Shown: in pieces, positions 32,670 through 41,718 of the stretch
How the letters are laid out: each line of letters starts with the position of its first letter
Numbering within the stretch: position 1 is the first letter of the stretch
Translations under genes and position numbers: made by a program
Notes under the pieces: model-generated
Seen by the model: the letters and a program-made list of their open reading frames with translations, nothing else
Databases searched by the model: none
What the model was told of the DNA's origin: nothing
NCBI GenBank assembly: GCA_947467625.1
Contig: CANIJN010000012.1
Coordinates: 1-43,025 of the forward strand
DNA from: Opitutia bacterium
GTDB lineage: Bacteria > Verrucomicrobiota > Verrucomicrobiia > Opitutales > Opitutaceae
Direction: 5' to 3'
Length of the DNA: 43,025 nucleotides

Positions 32670-33842
32670 ATGTTGCCCCTTCCGACCATCGTCCACCTCG
32701 ACGCCGACGCGTTCTTTGTTTCGTGCGAACTCGCGCTGAAACCTGAGTTACGCGGGACGAAGTGCGCTGTCGGCGGACGCGAACGCGGGATCATTTCCTC
32801 TGCGAGCTACGAAGCACGGGCCTGTGGGATCTACACCCCGATGCCGACTCAGCGGGCGCTGCAGATTTGTCCGGATCTGATCATGCTGCCGCATACGTCC
32901 GGGCTCTACAGCACAGTGTCGCACCAGATGTTCGACCTCTGCGAAACCCTCACGCCGCTGGTGGAGCGCAACTCGATTGACGAAGGCTACCTTGAGCTCG
33001 GGCCGTGCGTATGCAGCTCGATGGCAGAGATCGAGCAACGCGTGCGCGGCCTCCAGCAGCGCATCGCGACAGAGCTGCAGATCCCGGTTTCCTTCGGCAT
33101 CGCTACGAACAAGCTCGTTTCACAAATCGCCTCCAAGCTGCGCAAGCCGCGGGGGTTCGTCGTCGTGGCGCCGGGCACAGAAGCTGCGTTTCTCGCGCCG
33201 TTGCCCATTGGGAAATTGCCCGGTATCGGAGCGAAGAGTGAAGCGGCGCTCAACGCGCGCGGGCTAAAATTCATCGGGGAGATCGTGCACAAAACCGAGA
33301 GCGAACTGGCCTCGCTTTTCGGCAATAGTTGGCGGGACATGCTCGCCACGGCGCGCGGCAAAGATGAACGCGCGGTCTACACCGAGCAGGAAGACGCCAA
33401 GAGCTACTCACAGCAGGAGACATTTTCCGGAGACGTTGCGGACTTCGCCGAAATCGAACGCGTCGCGAAGCGAATGGTGGATGAACTCCTGCCCAAAGTC
33501 CGCGAAGACAAAAAGCGTGTCCGCACGATGACGGTGAAAGTGCGTTATCCCGATTTCACGCAGGAGACGCACGGTCGCAGTTTGGCGGATGCGACGGATT
33601 TGGAAGCGCCGTTTTATCCGCTCGTCGCGCCGCTCCTGCGCGAAGCATGGACGAAAAAGCGCCCGCTGCGCCTCGTGAGTGTACGCTTTTCCAATGTGGA
33701 GAACGGTGGTCAGCAGTTGGAAATGTTTGCCGAGACCGATGAGAAACGCCGTCGCCTCGCTGGTGTGCTGGACAAATTGAACAACCGGGGCGGCCATCCG
33801 GTCGTGCAGCACGGCCATCAGCTCGGTGCGAAGAATGAGTAG
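32670..33842 (+). CDS. dinB: DNA polymerase IV (Y-family)
   Basis: A 390-residue translesion polymerase. The palm has HLDADAFFVSCE near residue 9, with the metal-binding Asp and the steric-gate aromatic, and SIDEGYLEL (S-x-D-E motif) near 102. The thumb helix-hairpin-helix reads LPGIGAKSEAALNARG, and the little-finger domain follows from about 240. A C-terminal beta-clamp-type hydrophobic motif is suggested by QLEMFAE. No SOS (LexA) box could be recognised in the 60-base gap before it. Both catalytic acidic motifs are intact, so it should be active. Confidence 0.95.
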   Translation: MLPLPTIVHLDADAFFVSCELALKPELRGTKCAVGGRERGIISSASYEARACGIYTPMPTQRALQICPDLIMLPHTSGLYSTVSHQMFDLCETLTPLVERNSIDEGYLELGPCVCSSMAEIEQRVRGLQQRIATELQIPVSFGIATNKLVSQIASKLRKPRGFVVVAPGTEAAFLAPLPIGKLPGIGAKSEAALNARGLKFIGEIVHKTESELASLFGNSWRDMLATARGKDERAVYTEQEDAKSYSQQETFSGDVADFAEIERVAKRMVDELLPKVREDKKRVRTMTVKVRYPDFTQETHGRSLADATDLEAPFYPLVAPLLREAWTKKRPLRLVSVRFSNVENGGQQLEMFAETDEKRRRLAGVLDKLNNRGGHPVVQHGHQLGAKNE

Positions 33843-33988
33843 GTGCTTCAGGAGCTGGCAGGGAAAAAGAACCACTGCATTGCGGTTGCGGAGACATTTG
33901 GTCGACGAAGAATGTGAGTTGTCGTGTTCGCGTTAGACGCTCTCCGCTCAATCCTCGTCCCCGCTCAATTTCGGCCTGTCCTCACGCT

Positions 33989-35218
33989 ATGGAAACCCTC
34001 CAGCCCCCACTCACGCTCACGTCGCGGCTCTCTCGCCCGCGCCTCGCATTCAGTCGCCTGCACCAGTGCGTGACGCTGCTGAGCTGTTGCGTAGTCGGCC
34101 TGCTTTCGGCGGCTGCACCACTCATCGAAACGTCCGACGTGTTCCCCGCCAAGATGGCTGGCATCGAGCGCTACCGCATTCCCGGCATCGTCGTCACGTC
34201 CAGGGGAACCGTACTCGCGTATGCTGAGGCGCGAAAAAATAATAGCTCCGATTGGGGCGAGATCGAGATCCACCTGCGCCGGTCGCTCGATGGCGGGAAA
34301 ACGTGGGAGTCGGGGAAGAAAATTGCTCACCTCGGCGATCGCCTCGAAGGCAACCCGCGCAAGGCAACCGGCGGCGAACGCGAGCAAACGGTCAACAACC
34401 CCGTCGCCATCGTCGACCGCACCACGGGCGCGATTGAGTTTCTCTACTGTATCAACTATGCGCGCTGCTTCTCCATGCGCAGCACCGACGACGGCGTCAC
34501 TTGGAGCCAGCCTGTCGACATTACGGCGACGTTCGAGCCGTTCCGCCGGCACTACGATTGGAAGGTCATCGCGACCGGTCCCGGCCACGGTATTCAACTC
34601 AAGAGTGGGCGTTTGGTTGTTCCCATCTGGCTCGCCTACGGAAAAACCGGCGATCACAAGCCCTCCGCCGCTGCGACGATTTACAGCGATGACCATGGCC
34701 GCTCCTGGAAAGCCGGCGACCTCGCTTTGCCGAACGAGGGCGCATTCGGAGATCCCAACGAAACGATGATTACCACGCTCTCCGACGGCCGAGTGATGCT
34801 CGTCGCGCGCAGCGTCTCCAAAGCTAACCGCAAGCTCATCACCACGAGTGCGGACGGCGCCACCGGTTGGAGTACGCCGAAGTTTCACGAGCAACTTTGG
34901 GAGCCGGTTTGCATGGCCAGCATCGTCGCGCATCCGGCGAAGGCCGGCACCCTCATTTTCTCCAACCCCCACACCCTCGGGCGGGATTCGTCGGGTAAGG
35001 AAATTCCCGCTGGCCGGGGCAAACGCGAGAATCTCGTCATCAAACTCAGCCGTGATGACGGCACGACGTGGCCGGTGAGCCGCACGCTCGACGCTGGCCC
35101 GAGCGCCTACTCGGACCTCGCGGTCTTGGCCGATGGCACCGTCGTTTGTCTCTACGAGAAGGCCTCCGACATCACGGTAGCTCGTTTCAATCTCGAATGG
35201 ATCGAAGGGAAACCATGA
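33989..35218 (+). CDS. Exported sialidase (GH33-type, Asp-box) 1
   Basis: A 409-residue exo-glycosidase of the sialidase fold. A hydrophobic export segment lies at about 25-44, with a possible lipobox LLSC (30-33). The substrate-Arg RIP motif is at 63-65, and EARKNNSSD holds the likely acid/base Asp (D88). Asp boxes are SLDGGKTW, STDDGVTW, SDDHGRSW and SRDDGTTW. EPVCMAS and GPSAYSDLAVL supply the Glu and Tyr of the nucleophile pair. ATG 33989 is used because a 25-codon upstream extension is not signal-like. It overlaps the aldolase gene by ATGA. It is a paralogue of the enzyme at 41719-43020. Substrate may be a sialic acid or another 2-keto-3-deoxy sugar acid. Confidence 0.88.
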   Translation: METLQPPLTLTSRLSRPRLAFSRLHQCVTLLSCCVVGLLSAAAPLIETSDVFPAKMAGIERYRIPGIVVTSRGTVLAYAEARKNNSSDWGEIEIHLRRSLDGGKTWESGKKIAHLGDRLEGNPRKATGGEREQTVNNPVAIVDRTTGAIEFLYCINYARCFSMRSTDDGVTWSQPVDITATFEPFRRHYDWKVIATGPGHGIQLKSGRLVVPIWLAYGKTGDHKPSAAATIYSDDHGRSWKAGDLALPNEGAFGDPNETMITTLSDGRVMLVARSVSKANRKLITTSADGATGWSTPKFHEQLWEPVCMASIVAHPAKAGTLIFSNPHTLGRDSSGKEIPAGRGKRENLVIKLSRDDGTTWPVSRTLDAGPSAYSDLAVLADGTVVCLYEKASDITVARFNLEWIEGKP

Positions 35219-36015
35219 ACTCCTCGCCGGCGAAATTTTTAGCGCAGCGCCTCCGCAGCGCAGATCGCCTTTACGGCACGCTCATCGTGAGCCCGTCGCC
35301 GCATTGGGTGCCGGTGGTCGCGACGCTCGGACTCGACTTTGTTTTCATCGACACAGAGCACATCCCGCTTGATCGCGAGAAACTCGCGTGGATGTGCCAG
35401 GCCTATCGCGCCGTCGGCTTGCCCCCGATCGTCCGGATCACCTCACCCGACCCGTATGAAGCATGTGTGGCGCTCGATGGAGGTGCGGTCGGGATCGTCG
35501 CGCCGTATGTGGAGACGGCAGAACACGTCCGCGCGCTCGTGGGTGCCGTCAAGAAGCGCCCGCTCAAAGGCCGCACGCTGGAGGCCCATTTGGCAGGCGA
35601 ACCCCTCGAGCCAGATCTGAATACCTATGTTGAAAACCGGGCCGCACCTCGCACCCTCATCGTCAATATCGAAAGCGCCCCGGCGCTCGCAGCCCTCGAC
35701 GAGATCCTCGCGGTGGACGGGCTCGACGGCGTTCTGATCGGACCCCATGATTTATCCTGCAGTTTAGGAGTGCCGGAGAATTACGAGCACCCCACATTCC
35801 TCGCCGCCTGCGACACAATCATCGCGAAAGCGCGGGCCCGCGGGCTCGGGGCCGGTGCCCACGTGACGTATCAAGCTAATCGCATAGCCCACGAGGAGCG
35901 TTGGGCCCGGCTCGGCGCAAATCTGATCGTCCACGCTGCCGACATTATTCTTTTCGCCGAAGGGATTCGCCGCGACGTCGGCGACCTGAAGGCGCGACTC
36001 AGCGACTGCGCCTAG
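35215..36015 (+). CDS. HpcH/HpaI-family class II aldolase
   Basis: A 266-residue cytoplasmic TIM-barrel aldolase that would cleave or form a pyruvate-derived 2-keto-3-deoxy acid, metal-dependent. FVFIDTEH carries the catalytic His, PPIVRITSPDPYEACVALDGGA holds the substrate Arg and barrel strand, and VNIESAPALAALDEI plus GPHDLSCSLG hold the metal-binding Glu and Asp. The usual YPPxGxRG loop is replaced by RPLKGRTL. I used ATG 35215, four-base overlap with the sialidase stop; the longer upstream frame is sialidase DNA in another frame. Candidate substrates include 2-keto-3-deoxy acids from the sialidase reaction. Confidence 0.88.
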   Translation: MNSSPAKFLAQRLRSADRLYGTLIVSPSPHWVPVVATLGLDFVFIDTEHIPLDREKLAWMCQAYRAVGLPPIVRITSPDPYEACVALDGGAVGIVAPYVETAEHVRALVGAVKKRPLKGRTLEAHLAGEPLEPDLNTYVENRAAPRTLIVNIESAPALAALDEILAVDGLDGVLIGPHDLSCSLGVPENYEHPTFLAACDTIIAKARARGLGAGAHVTYQANRIAHEERWARLGANLIVHAADIILFAEGIRRDVGDLKARLSDCA

Positions 36016-36074
36016 GGGCGCGACGCCACGACTAACATCTGACTTCACCACGCCCGCGCGCTCTCACCCGCACC

Positions 36075-36833
36075 ATGTCTGCTCCGCTTTCCCTTTCACA
36101 CGCTGATCTCCTCCAGCTCAAGCGCTGGAATACTCCGACGATCTACAACGGCTGGGAGCAGTTCACCCGCCACGACCCGGCGAAGTCCGGATTCAACCTC
36201 GAAGAGACGCGTGACTTTATGCCGCACATGGGCCCGATGGTGGGTCGCGCGGTGACGGTCGTGTGCGAGCCGAGCAACGCCGCGCACCCGCAGAAAAATT
36301 CTCACGCATGGAGCGAGTATCGGCGGTACGTCGCGAGCGTGCCGGGACCGAAAATCGTCATCGTGCAAGACCTCGATAAGCCCAGCGTAATTGGCGCGTT
36401 TTGGGGCGAGGTGAACAGCAATATCCACCGCAGCCTCGGCTGCGTCGGCACGATCATCGACGGCGGGATTCGCGACCTCGACGAAATGACCAACGCCGGC
36501 TTCAAGGCGATCGCCCGTCGGATGTGCGTGGGCCACGCCCATAGTTGCCCCGTGCGCTGGGGCTGCGCGGTTGAAGTCTTTGGTCGCACTGTGCAGCCCG
36601 GCCAGCTTATCCACGCGGACAAGCACGGCTTCCTCGCCATCCCGCCCGAAGATGAAGTGCGCATCTTGGACGCCGCGCGATTCATGGACGCCAACGAATG
36701 TCAGACGCTCATTCCGGCGGCCCGAGATTCCCACGGGAAATCTTCCGGAGAAATCTGCGCCGCGATCGACGAAGCAGCCGGCCGCTTCGGTGCCGCGGCC
36801 CGAGCGAAATTTGGCCGTAAGGGCGAGTGGTAA
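36075..36833 (+). CDS. RraA-family protein (HMG-aldolase/oxaloacetate decarboxylase-like)
   Basis: A 252-residue protein of the RraA fold. It has the hallmark loop GTIIDGGIRDLDEM (G-x-x-R-D, metal/substrate Asp and Arg) and IHADKHGFLAIPPEDE. Catalytic members cleave 4-hydroxy-4-methyl-2-oxoglutarate or decarboxylate oxaloacetate; others have no activity or bind RNase E, which needs different residues. Here the GGIRD motif and position after a class II aldolase favour an aldolase or decarboxylase role. It lies 59 bases after the aldolase. Actual substrate unknown. Confidence 0.87.
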   Translation: MSAPLSLSHADLLQLKRWNTPTIYNGWEQFTRHDPAKSGFNLEETRDFMPHMGPMVGRAVTVVCEPSNAAHPQKNSHAWSEYRRYVASVPGPKIVIVQDLDKPSVIGAFWGEVNSNIHRSLGCVGTIIDGGIRDLDEMTNAGFKAIARRMCVGHAHSCPVRWGCAVEVFGRTVQPGQLIHADKHGFLAIPPEDEVRILDAARFMDANECQTLIPAARDSHGKSSGEICAAIDEAAGRFGAAARAKFGRKGEW

Positions 36834-36870
36834 CTTCGCCTTCGTCACCGCCTGTCACTTTTTGGTCCCC

Positions 36871-37290
36871 ATGAAACCATCCCGATTCCTGCGAGTTTCC
36901 ACACTCGCCCTCGTTGCTGCTGCGGTGATGCCAATCGCTCGCGCGATGAGCCTACTGGAGACGTCACGAAGCAGGAGCGAGATTTTTGGAATACCAAGTC
37001 GAAGGCCTTTTTCGGCCGCACGGCCGGTGGCACGCACCTCCAAGTTTTTAACGACAGCCGCGCCACCCCTGCGCTCACCGGGCGCACCTCGTTCCGTTAC
37101 CAATTGAAGTACGCCGGCGGCGCGTGGAGCGCGGAGAAAATGTTCTACGAAGCGGGCATCAAGAACTCCTCCCCCGCGCTCATCGAGGCCGCGCCGGGGA
37201 GATTTTCGCGCGATCTGCGACCGTGGGACCAAGGACCGCTCGCGCACCCACATCCACTTCGGGAAATTCGGCGTCTGCGACCAACCCTGA
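36871..37290 (+). pseudogene. Frameshifted gene for a small secreted protein
   Basis: A signal peptide starts at ATG 36871 (residues 1 to about 24, core STLALVAAAVMPIARA). Coding continues in a different frame from about 36945, with DVTKQERDFWNTKSKAFFGR and FRYQLKYAGGAWSAEKMFYE, then returns to the first frame after about 37195, with DRSRTHIHFGKFGVCDQP and a stop at 37288-37290. Two compensating one-base indels (about 36945 and in the GGGG run near 37197) fit. Joined, it would be about 140 residues. No known domain is recognised. Either a decaying gene or sequencing errors explain it. It lies between rraA-like and the third sialidase-fold gene. Confidence 0.6.
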
Positions 37291-37303
37291 GATTCCTTTA
37301 CCG

Positions 37304-38509
37304 ATGAATATTTGGTTTTTTGCTTTCGCTGGGCTGATGATCGCTGCGACCTCACCGGCAGCGGAGAGTCAGCCCGCGTTTCGGGTGGACGTATCCACGC
37401 TTTTAACCGGCCACGGTAAGCAGTTCTTCACTCAGTCGCGCGGCGCGCTGATCCCCGGCACCCCGGCCCGCGTCGTCGTGACTACGCAGGAAACCGATCC
37501 GACCGGTGCCCACGGGTATGCCGATCTGTTTACCATCGAGACCGTCGACAACGGCCGCACGTGGTCTTCGCCGCAACGGATCGATTCTCTCCGGCGCACC
37601 CGCCTGCCGGAAGGACACGATCTCGTGATGGGCGACGTGTGTCCGCAGTGGCACGCCGCGACAGGACGCGTGCTCGCGACCGGGAAAACCTTTGGGTTCC
37701 TCGGCGGCACCACAGAGGACCGCGGCCTTGAACGGGTGTCCTATTCCGTGCGTGCGCCGCAATCCGGCGAGTGGAGCGAGCTGCGTGTGCTGACGTTGCC
37801 GGCGAGCGATCATGAAGGGCGTCCGTTTCTGGAGCCTAACTCCGGTTGCCACCAGCGCGTCGATTTGCCGAACGGCGAGATCTTGCTGCCGATCCGCTAT
37901 CGCAAGGACGCTAAGGTCCGCGACTACACGACCATCGTCGCGCGCTGTCGCTTCGACGGGGAAAAGCTCACCTACGTCGAACATGGCTCCGAGTTTACGA
38001 TTCCCCGAGAGCGCGGCCTCTACGAACCGTCGATCACCGCGTTTGGCGGGCGGTATTTTGTGACGATGCGCGCCGACCACTCGGCTTTTGTCGCGCGCGG
38101 CGGCGATGGGCTTAACTATGACCCGTTCATTGAGTGGACGTTTGACGACGGAAAGGTGCTTGGCAGCTACAACACGCAGCAGCACTGGCTGACGCACAAC
38201 GATACACTCTACCTCGTCTACACGCGGCGCGGCGCCAACAACGACCACGTCATGCGGCATCGTGCGCCGTTGTTCATCGCTGAGGTCGATGCGGTGCGCC
38301 TGTGCGTGCGCCGCGCCACCGAGCGGATTCTGATCGCCGAGAGCAACGCCGACATTGGCGGCGGATTCGGCGTTGTTGAAGTGAGCCCGGGTGAGACGTG
38401 GGTCATCACCTCCGAGATTCCCACCAAAAGAAGCCGCGACTTCAACCGCGTGCTCATGGCCCGCCTCACCTGGGCGGAGCCGAACCGGTTGTTTTCCAAG
38501 TCGCCTTAA
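37304..38509 (+). CDS. Exported sialidase-fold (BNR) protein 2
   Basis: A 401-residue protein with a signal peptide (about 1-20). It has an Asp box TVDNGRTW and the general six-bladed propeller layout, with SGEWSELRVL and YEPSITAFGGRYFVTMRADHSAF. It lacks the RIP and GPSAYSDL motifs of its two neighbours, so it belongs to a different branch and could be an enzyme on another sugar or a binding protein. I used ATG 37304; the upstream extension overlaps the frameshifted gene. 123 bases of gene-free DNA separate it from the receptor. Confidence 0.8.
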   Translation: MNIWFFAFAGLMIAATSPAAESQPAFRVDVSTLLTGHGKQFFTQSRGALIPGTPARVVVTTQETDPTGAHGYADLFTIETVDNGRTWSSPQRIDSLRRTRLPEGHDLVMGDVCPQWHAATGRVLATGKTFGFLGGTTEDRGLERVSYSVRAPQSGEWSELRVLTLPASDHEGRPFLEPNSGCHQRVDLPNGEILLPIRYRKDAKVRDYTTIVARCRFDGEKLTYVEHGSEFTIPRERGLYEPSITAFGGRYFVTMRADHSAFVARGGDGLNYDPFIEWTFDDGKVLGSYNTQQHWLTHNDTLYLVYTRRGANNDHVMRHRAPLFIAEVDAVRLCVRRATERILIAESNADIGGGFGVVEVSPGETWVITSEIPTKRSRDFNRVLMARLTWAEPNRLFSKSP

Positions 38510-38632
38510 GATTAACACCGCCACTGCCCAGTAAAACGAACACCAGGTTTCTCGAGAATTCCTTTTCCTCATTCCCGTTCCTCTCACCTCTCCATTCGCC
38601 CTCCAACTCCAATTTGCTCAATCTTACCTCCC

Positions 38633-41600
38633 ATGAAGCCGTCCCTGTTTTTTCGTCTCTGCGCGGTGATCGCGCTCGTTTTTCCATTGGCTGCCTTGGC
38701 GCAGTCGGCCGCTGGCGTCATCGAAGGTCGCGTTTATAACGCCGCGACGGGCTCGGCTCTCGTCAATGCCCGCGTCACGCTGGAGGGCGCCGGTCGTGAA
38801 GTGATTACCGACGAGGCGGGCTCTTTTCGCCTCACCGGTGTCCCCGCGGGCGAGGCCCGGATCAACGTGGCTTACCTGGGAATGACGCCGCAGAAGGCGA
38901 CCGTCAGCGTCGCGCCCGGGGCCGAGGCCCGCCGTGATTTCGAACTCGTGCTCGACCGGGCGGTCCGAAGTGCATCGGCGGATACCATCAAGCTCGATGC
39001 CTTTACTGTGACCGCCGACCGCGAGATGAGCGCGCAGGCGATCTCGATGAACGAGCAGCGTAACGCCCCGAACATCAAAAACGTCGTCGCCCTCGACGAG
39101 TTCGGCGACCGCGGCAGCGAGAACATCGGCGAGTTTCTCCTCTTTCTTCCCGGCGTCTCGATCGCGACGTCGGGGTCGGAGCCCACGACGGTTTCGTTGC
39201 GCGGCTTCCCGGGAAATAACTCGGGCCTGACGCTCGATGGCGGTGAGATGGCCACGTCGTTCGGCGGCAACAGCCGCTCGCTCGACCTCCGCGAGATGCC
39301 GATGAACAACGTCTCGCGTGTCGAGGTGACAAAAGTCCCCACGCCCGATATATCCGCCTCAGGACTCGGCGGTTCGATCAACTTGATTTCTCGCAGCGGC
39401 TTCGAATCCAAGACCCGGAAATTCAGCTATAACGTCTACGGTCAGTTTCACAACCACAACGCCCTCACCTTCGACGGTGGGCCGCGCAACCACAATTCCG
39501 CGAACTCGCCGCGTTTCATCCAGCCGTCCTTCGATTTTAGCTACCTCCAGCCGATCACTCGCAACCTCGCCATTACGGTCGGTGGTTCGCGCACCTGGCG
39601 TTTCAAGCCGATGGAGACCGGCACTAAGGAGACCGACGAATCGCCTACGTGGGATCTCGTGCGGCTCGTGCAAACGACGAGCCAGTGGAACAGTCTCGCG
39701 CAGACGTTCAAGACGCTACAAGGCTCCATCGGCGTTGACTGGCGTATCAGCCCGACTGACACGATCTCGGCGAACGTGAACTACCGCGACTACGGTCTCA
39801 CCATTACGCGCAGCGTGCTCGGGTTTGGCTACGGTGCGGGCGCGACCGGTGGCCCGACGTTTACCCAAGGCGCAGCCACTGCCGTTGGCACGGTTACCAT
39901 GAACGGTAGCGGCGAGAACGTCGACATTACCACCCAGACGAAACACTCCACGCTGAAATACCGCCACCGCGGCGATCTCTGGCGTTGGGAGGTCAATGGA
40001 GCGTTGTCCGGTTCCGCTTCCGACCGCCACGACATCGACGCGGGATTTTTCAACCTCGCGCCGGCCACGCTCACGGGCGTCGTGCTCCGTGGTGACGACA
40101 TTCCGTCCTCGGGCGGCACGATTCCCACGCGTTACAGCGCGGCGCGCGCCGGCGCCGCCGTCGATGTGTACGACGGAGGCAACTACACCCTGGGAAACCC
40201 GACGACCAACCAGCCCGATTGGAACACCCACAAGAGCAACCTTCGCCTCGATCTCGGGCGCGATTTTCTCGGAACGATTCCCTTCACCCTCAAGGTCGGC
40301 ACCGCGATCGACACCTACACCACTGACCAGCGCCGCTACGGGAAGACGTGGGCCTTCCGCCCGAATGGATCGACCCTCGCCGCCGATCGCCTCGCGAGCC
40401 GGTTCGACGTTTTTGATCAAGCGTTCAACACCGATGCACCCACGGTCTTCGGCAAAAAGGTCCGTTGGATCAGTGGCCAAAAGATGTTTGATCTCTACAA
40501 GGCGAATCCCTCGTGGTTCGTCCTCGACGAAGCCCAAATTCATCAGGACTTCGTGAATAATTCGCGCAAACTGCGTGAGACAATCACCGCCGGCTATTTG
40601 CGCGCCGACGCCCGTTTGTTTAAGAATCGTCTCTGGGTGGTGGCCGGCGTCCGCTACGAACGCACTGACGACAACGGCGCGGGCCCGCTGAACGACATCA
40701 ACGCCCAGTTTCAGCGCAATGCGAACGGCACGCTCGTCGACGGCAATCCCAACCTCGCTGGCATCCAACGCGTGGCGCTCTCCGCCGATCCGCTCGTCCT
40801 TCGCAAGCTCCGCTACGTGGAGCGCGGCGCTACCGCCGAGCGCAACTACGATGGCATCTATCCGAGTGTGAACGCGTCGTTCAATATCACGGAAAACCTC
40901 ATTTTTCGCGCCGCCTATGCGCAGACGCTAGGCCGTCCGAATATCAACAATGTCATCCCGAGCACCACGATCTCCGATCCCGATGTCGCCAACCCCACGA
41001 TCACGGTCAACAACGCCGGCCTGAAGCCGTGGAGCGCGAAGAGTTACGACCTTTCGCTCGAGAGCTACCAAATCAAAAATGGGTTCGGCTCGATCGGCGT
41101 GTTTCGCAAAAGCGTGAAAGATTTCTTCGGTAGTATCAGCACCGCCGCCACGCCCGCGCTGCTTGAGCAGTATGGCCTTGAGAGCGATCCGTCGCTGCTC
41201 ACCTACCAGATCTCCTCGCGCACCAACGCCGGCGATGCGCAGATCGATGGCTTCGAGATGTCCTACCGGCAATCGCTCACGTTCCTGCCTTCGTGGGCAC
41301 GCGGCCTGCAAGCATTCGTCAACTTCACGAAGCTCAATCTCAGCGGCACCAACACGGCCGATTTCTCCGGCTACAATCCCAAGTCGCTCGGCGGGGGCCT
41401 CAATTTCGTCCGCGGTCGTCTCGCGCTCAAAACCACGATTAGCTATCTCGGCGATACCCGCACGGGTGCCGTTGCCGCGAGCGCCACCGTGCCGGTCGAC
41501 ACCTTCAACTACCAAGCCAAGCGCATGCGCATCGGCGTCAATGCCGCCTATAGTCTTACGCGTCGCTACTCGCTTTATGCGTCGGTCGTGGATTGGGGTG

Positions 41601-41713
41601 GCTTCGTGCAAGACCTCCAACGCTACGCGCCCGGCACGCCCGACTACGCCAAGCCTACCCGGTGGCAGGAACTGGGCTTCTACACCAACGTCGGCGTGCG
41701 CGGCTCGTTCTGA
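38633..41713 (+). CDS. TonB-dependent receptor with carboxypeptidase-regulatory-like N-domain
   Basis: A 1026-residue outer-membrane transporter. A signal peptide spans about 1-24, a carboxypeptidase-regulatory-like beta domain about 27-105 (GVIEGRVYNAATGSALVNARV), and a TonB box-like DTIKLDAFTVTADRE near 119-133. The plug follows, with LPGVSIATSGSEPTTVSLRG and ASGLGGSINLISRSGF. A 22-strand-type barrel ends in GVRGSF with the terminal Phe needed for insertion. The sialidase genes on either side suggest uptake of sugars released by them. It ends six bases before the next sialidase. Confidence 0.93.
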   Translation: MKPSLFFRLCAVIALVFPLAALAQSAAGVIEGRVYNAATGSALVNARVTLEGAGREVITDEAGSFRLTGVPAGEARINVAYLGMTPQKATVSVAPGAEARRDFELVLDRAVRSASADTIKLDAFTVTADREMSAQAISMNEQRNAPNIKNVVALDEFGDRGSENIGEFLLFLPGVSIATSGSEPTTVSLRGFPGNNSGLTLDGGEMATSFGGNSRSLDLREMPMNNVSRVEVTKVPTPDISASGLGGSINLISRSGFESKTRKFSYNVYGQFHNHNALTFDGGPRNHNSANSPRFIQPSFDFSYLQPITRNLAITVGGSRTWRFKPMETGTKETDESPTWDLVRLVQTTSQWNSLAQTFKTLQGSIGVDWRISPTDTISANVNYRDYGLTITRSVLGFGYGAGATGGPTFTQGAATAVGTVTMNGSGENVDITTQTKHSTLKYRHRGDLWRWEVNGALSGSASDRHDIDAGFFNLAPATLTGVVLRGDDIPSSGGTIPTRYSAARAGAAVDVYDGGNYTLGNPTTNQPDWNTHKSNLRLDLGRDFLGTIPFTLKVGTAIDTYTTDQRRYGKTWAFRPNGSTLAADRLASRFDVFDQAFNTDAPTVFGKKVRWISGQKMFDLYKANPSWFVLDEAQIHQDFVNNSRKLRETITAGYLRADARLFKNRLWVVAGVRYERTDDNGAGPLNDINAQFQRNANGTLVDGNPNLAGIQRVALSADPLVLRKLRYVERGATAERNYDGIYPSVNASFNITENLIFRAAYAQTLGRPNINNVIPSTTISDPDVANPTITVNNAGLKPWSAKSYDLSLESYQIKNGFGSIGVFRKSVKDFFGSISTAATPALLEQYGLESDPSLLTYQISSRTNAGDAQIDGFEMSYRQSLTFLPSWARGLQAFVNFTKLNLSGTNTADFSGYNPKSLGGGLNFVRGRLALKTTISYLGDTRTGAVAASATVPVDTFNYQAKRMRIGVNAAYSLTRRYSLYASVVDWGGFVQDLQRYAPGTPDYAKPTRWQELGFYTNVGVRGSF

Positions 41714-41718
41714 AAACG

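Noticed and set aside
32610-32696. 29-codon N-terminal extension of YebC
   Set aside because: Not YebC-like and would overlap dinB; ATG at 32609 begins the conserved region.
35068-35214. Upstream extension of the aldolase frame
   Set aside because: Those bases encode the sialidase C-terminus in another frame; ATG 35215 gives a normal aldolase start.
37403-38587. 394-codon minus-strand frame opposite the third sialidase-fold gene
   Set aside because: Antisense shadow; the plus strand has signal peptide and Asp box.
39716-40768. 350-codon minus-strand frame opposite the TonB receptor
   Set aside because: Antisense shadow of beta-barrel codons.
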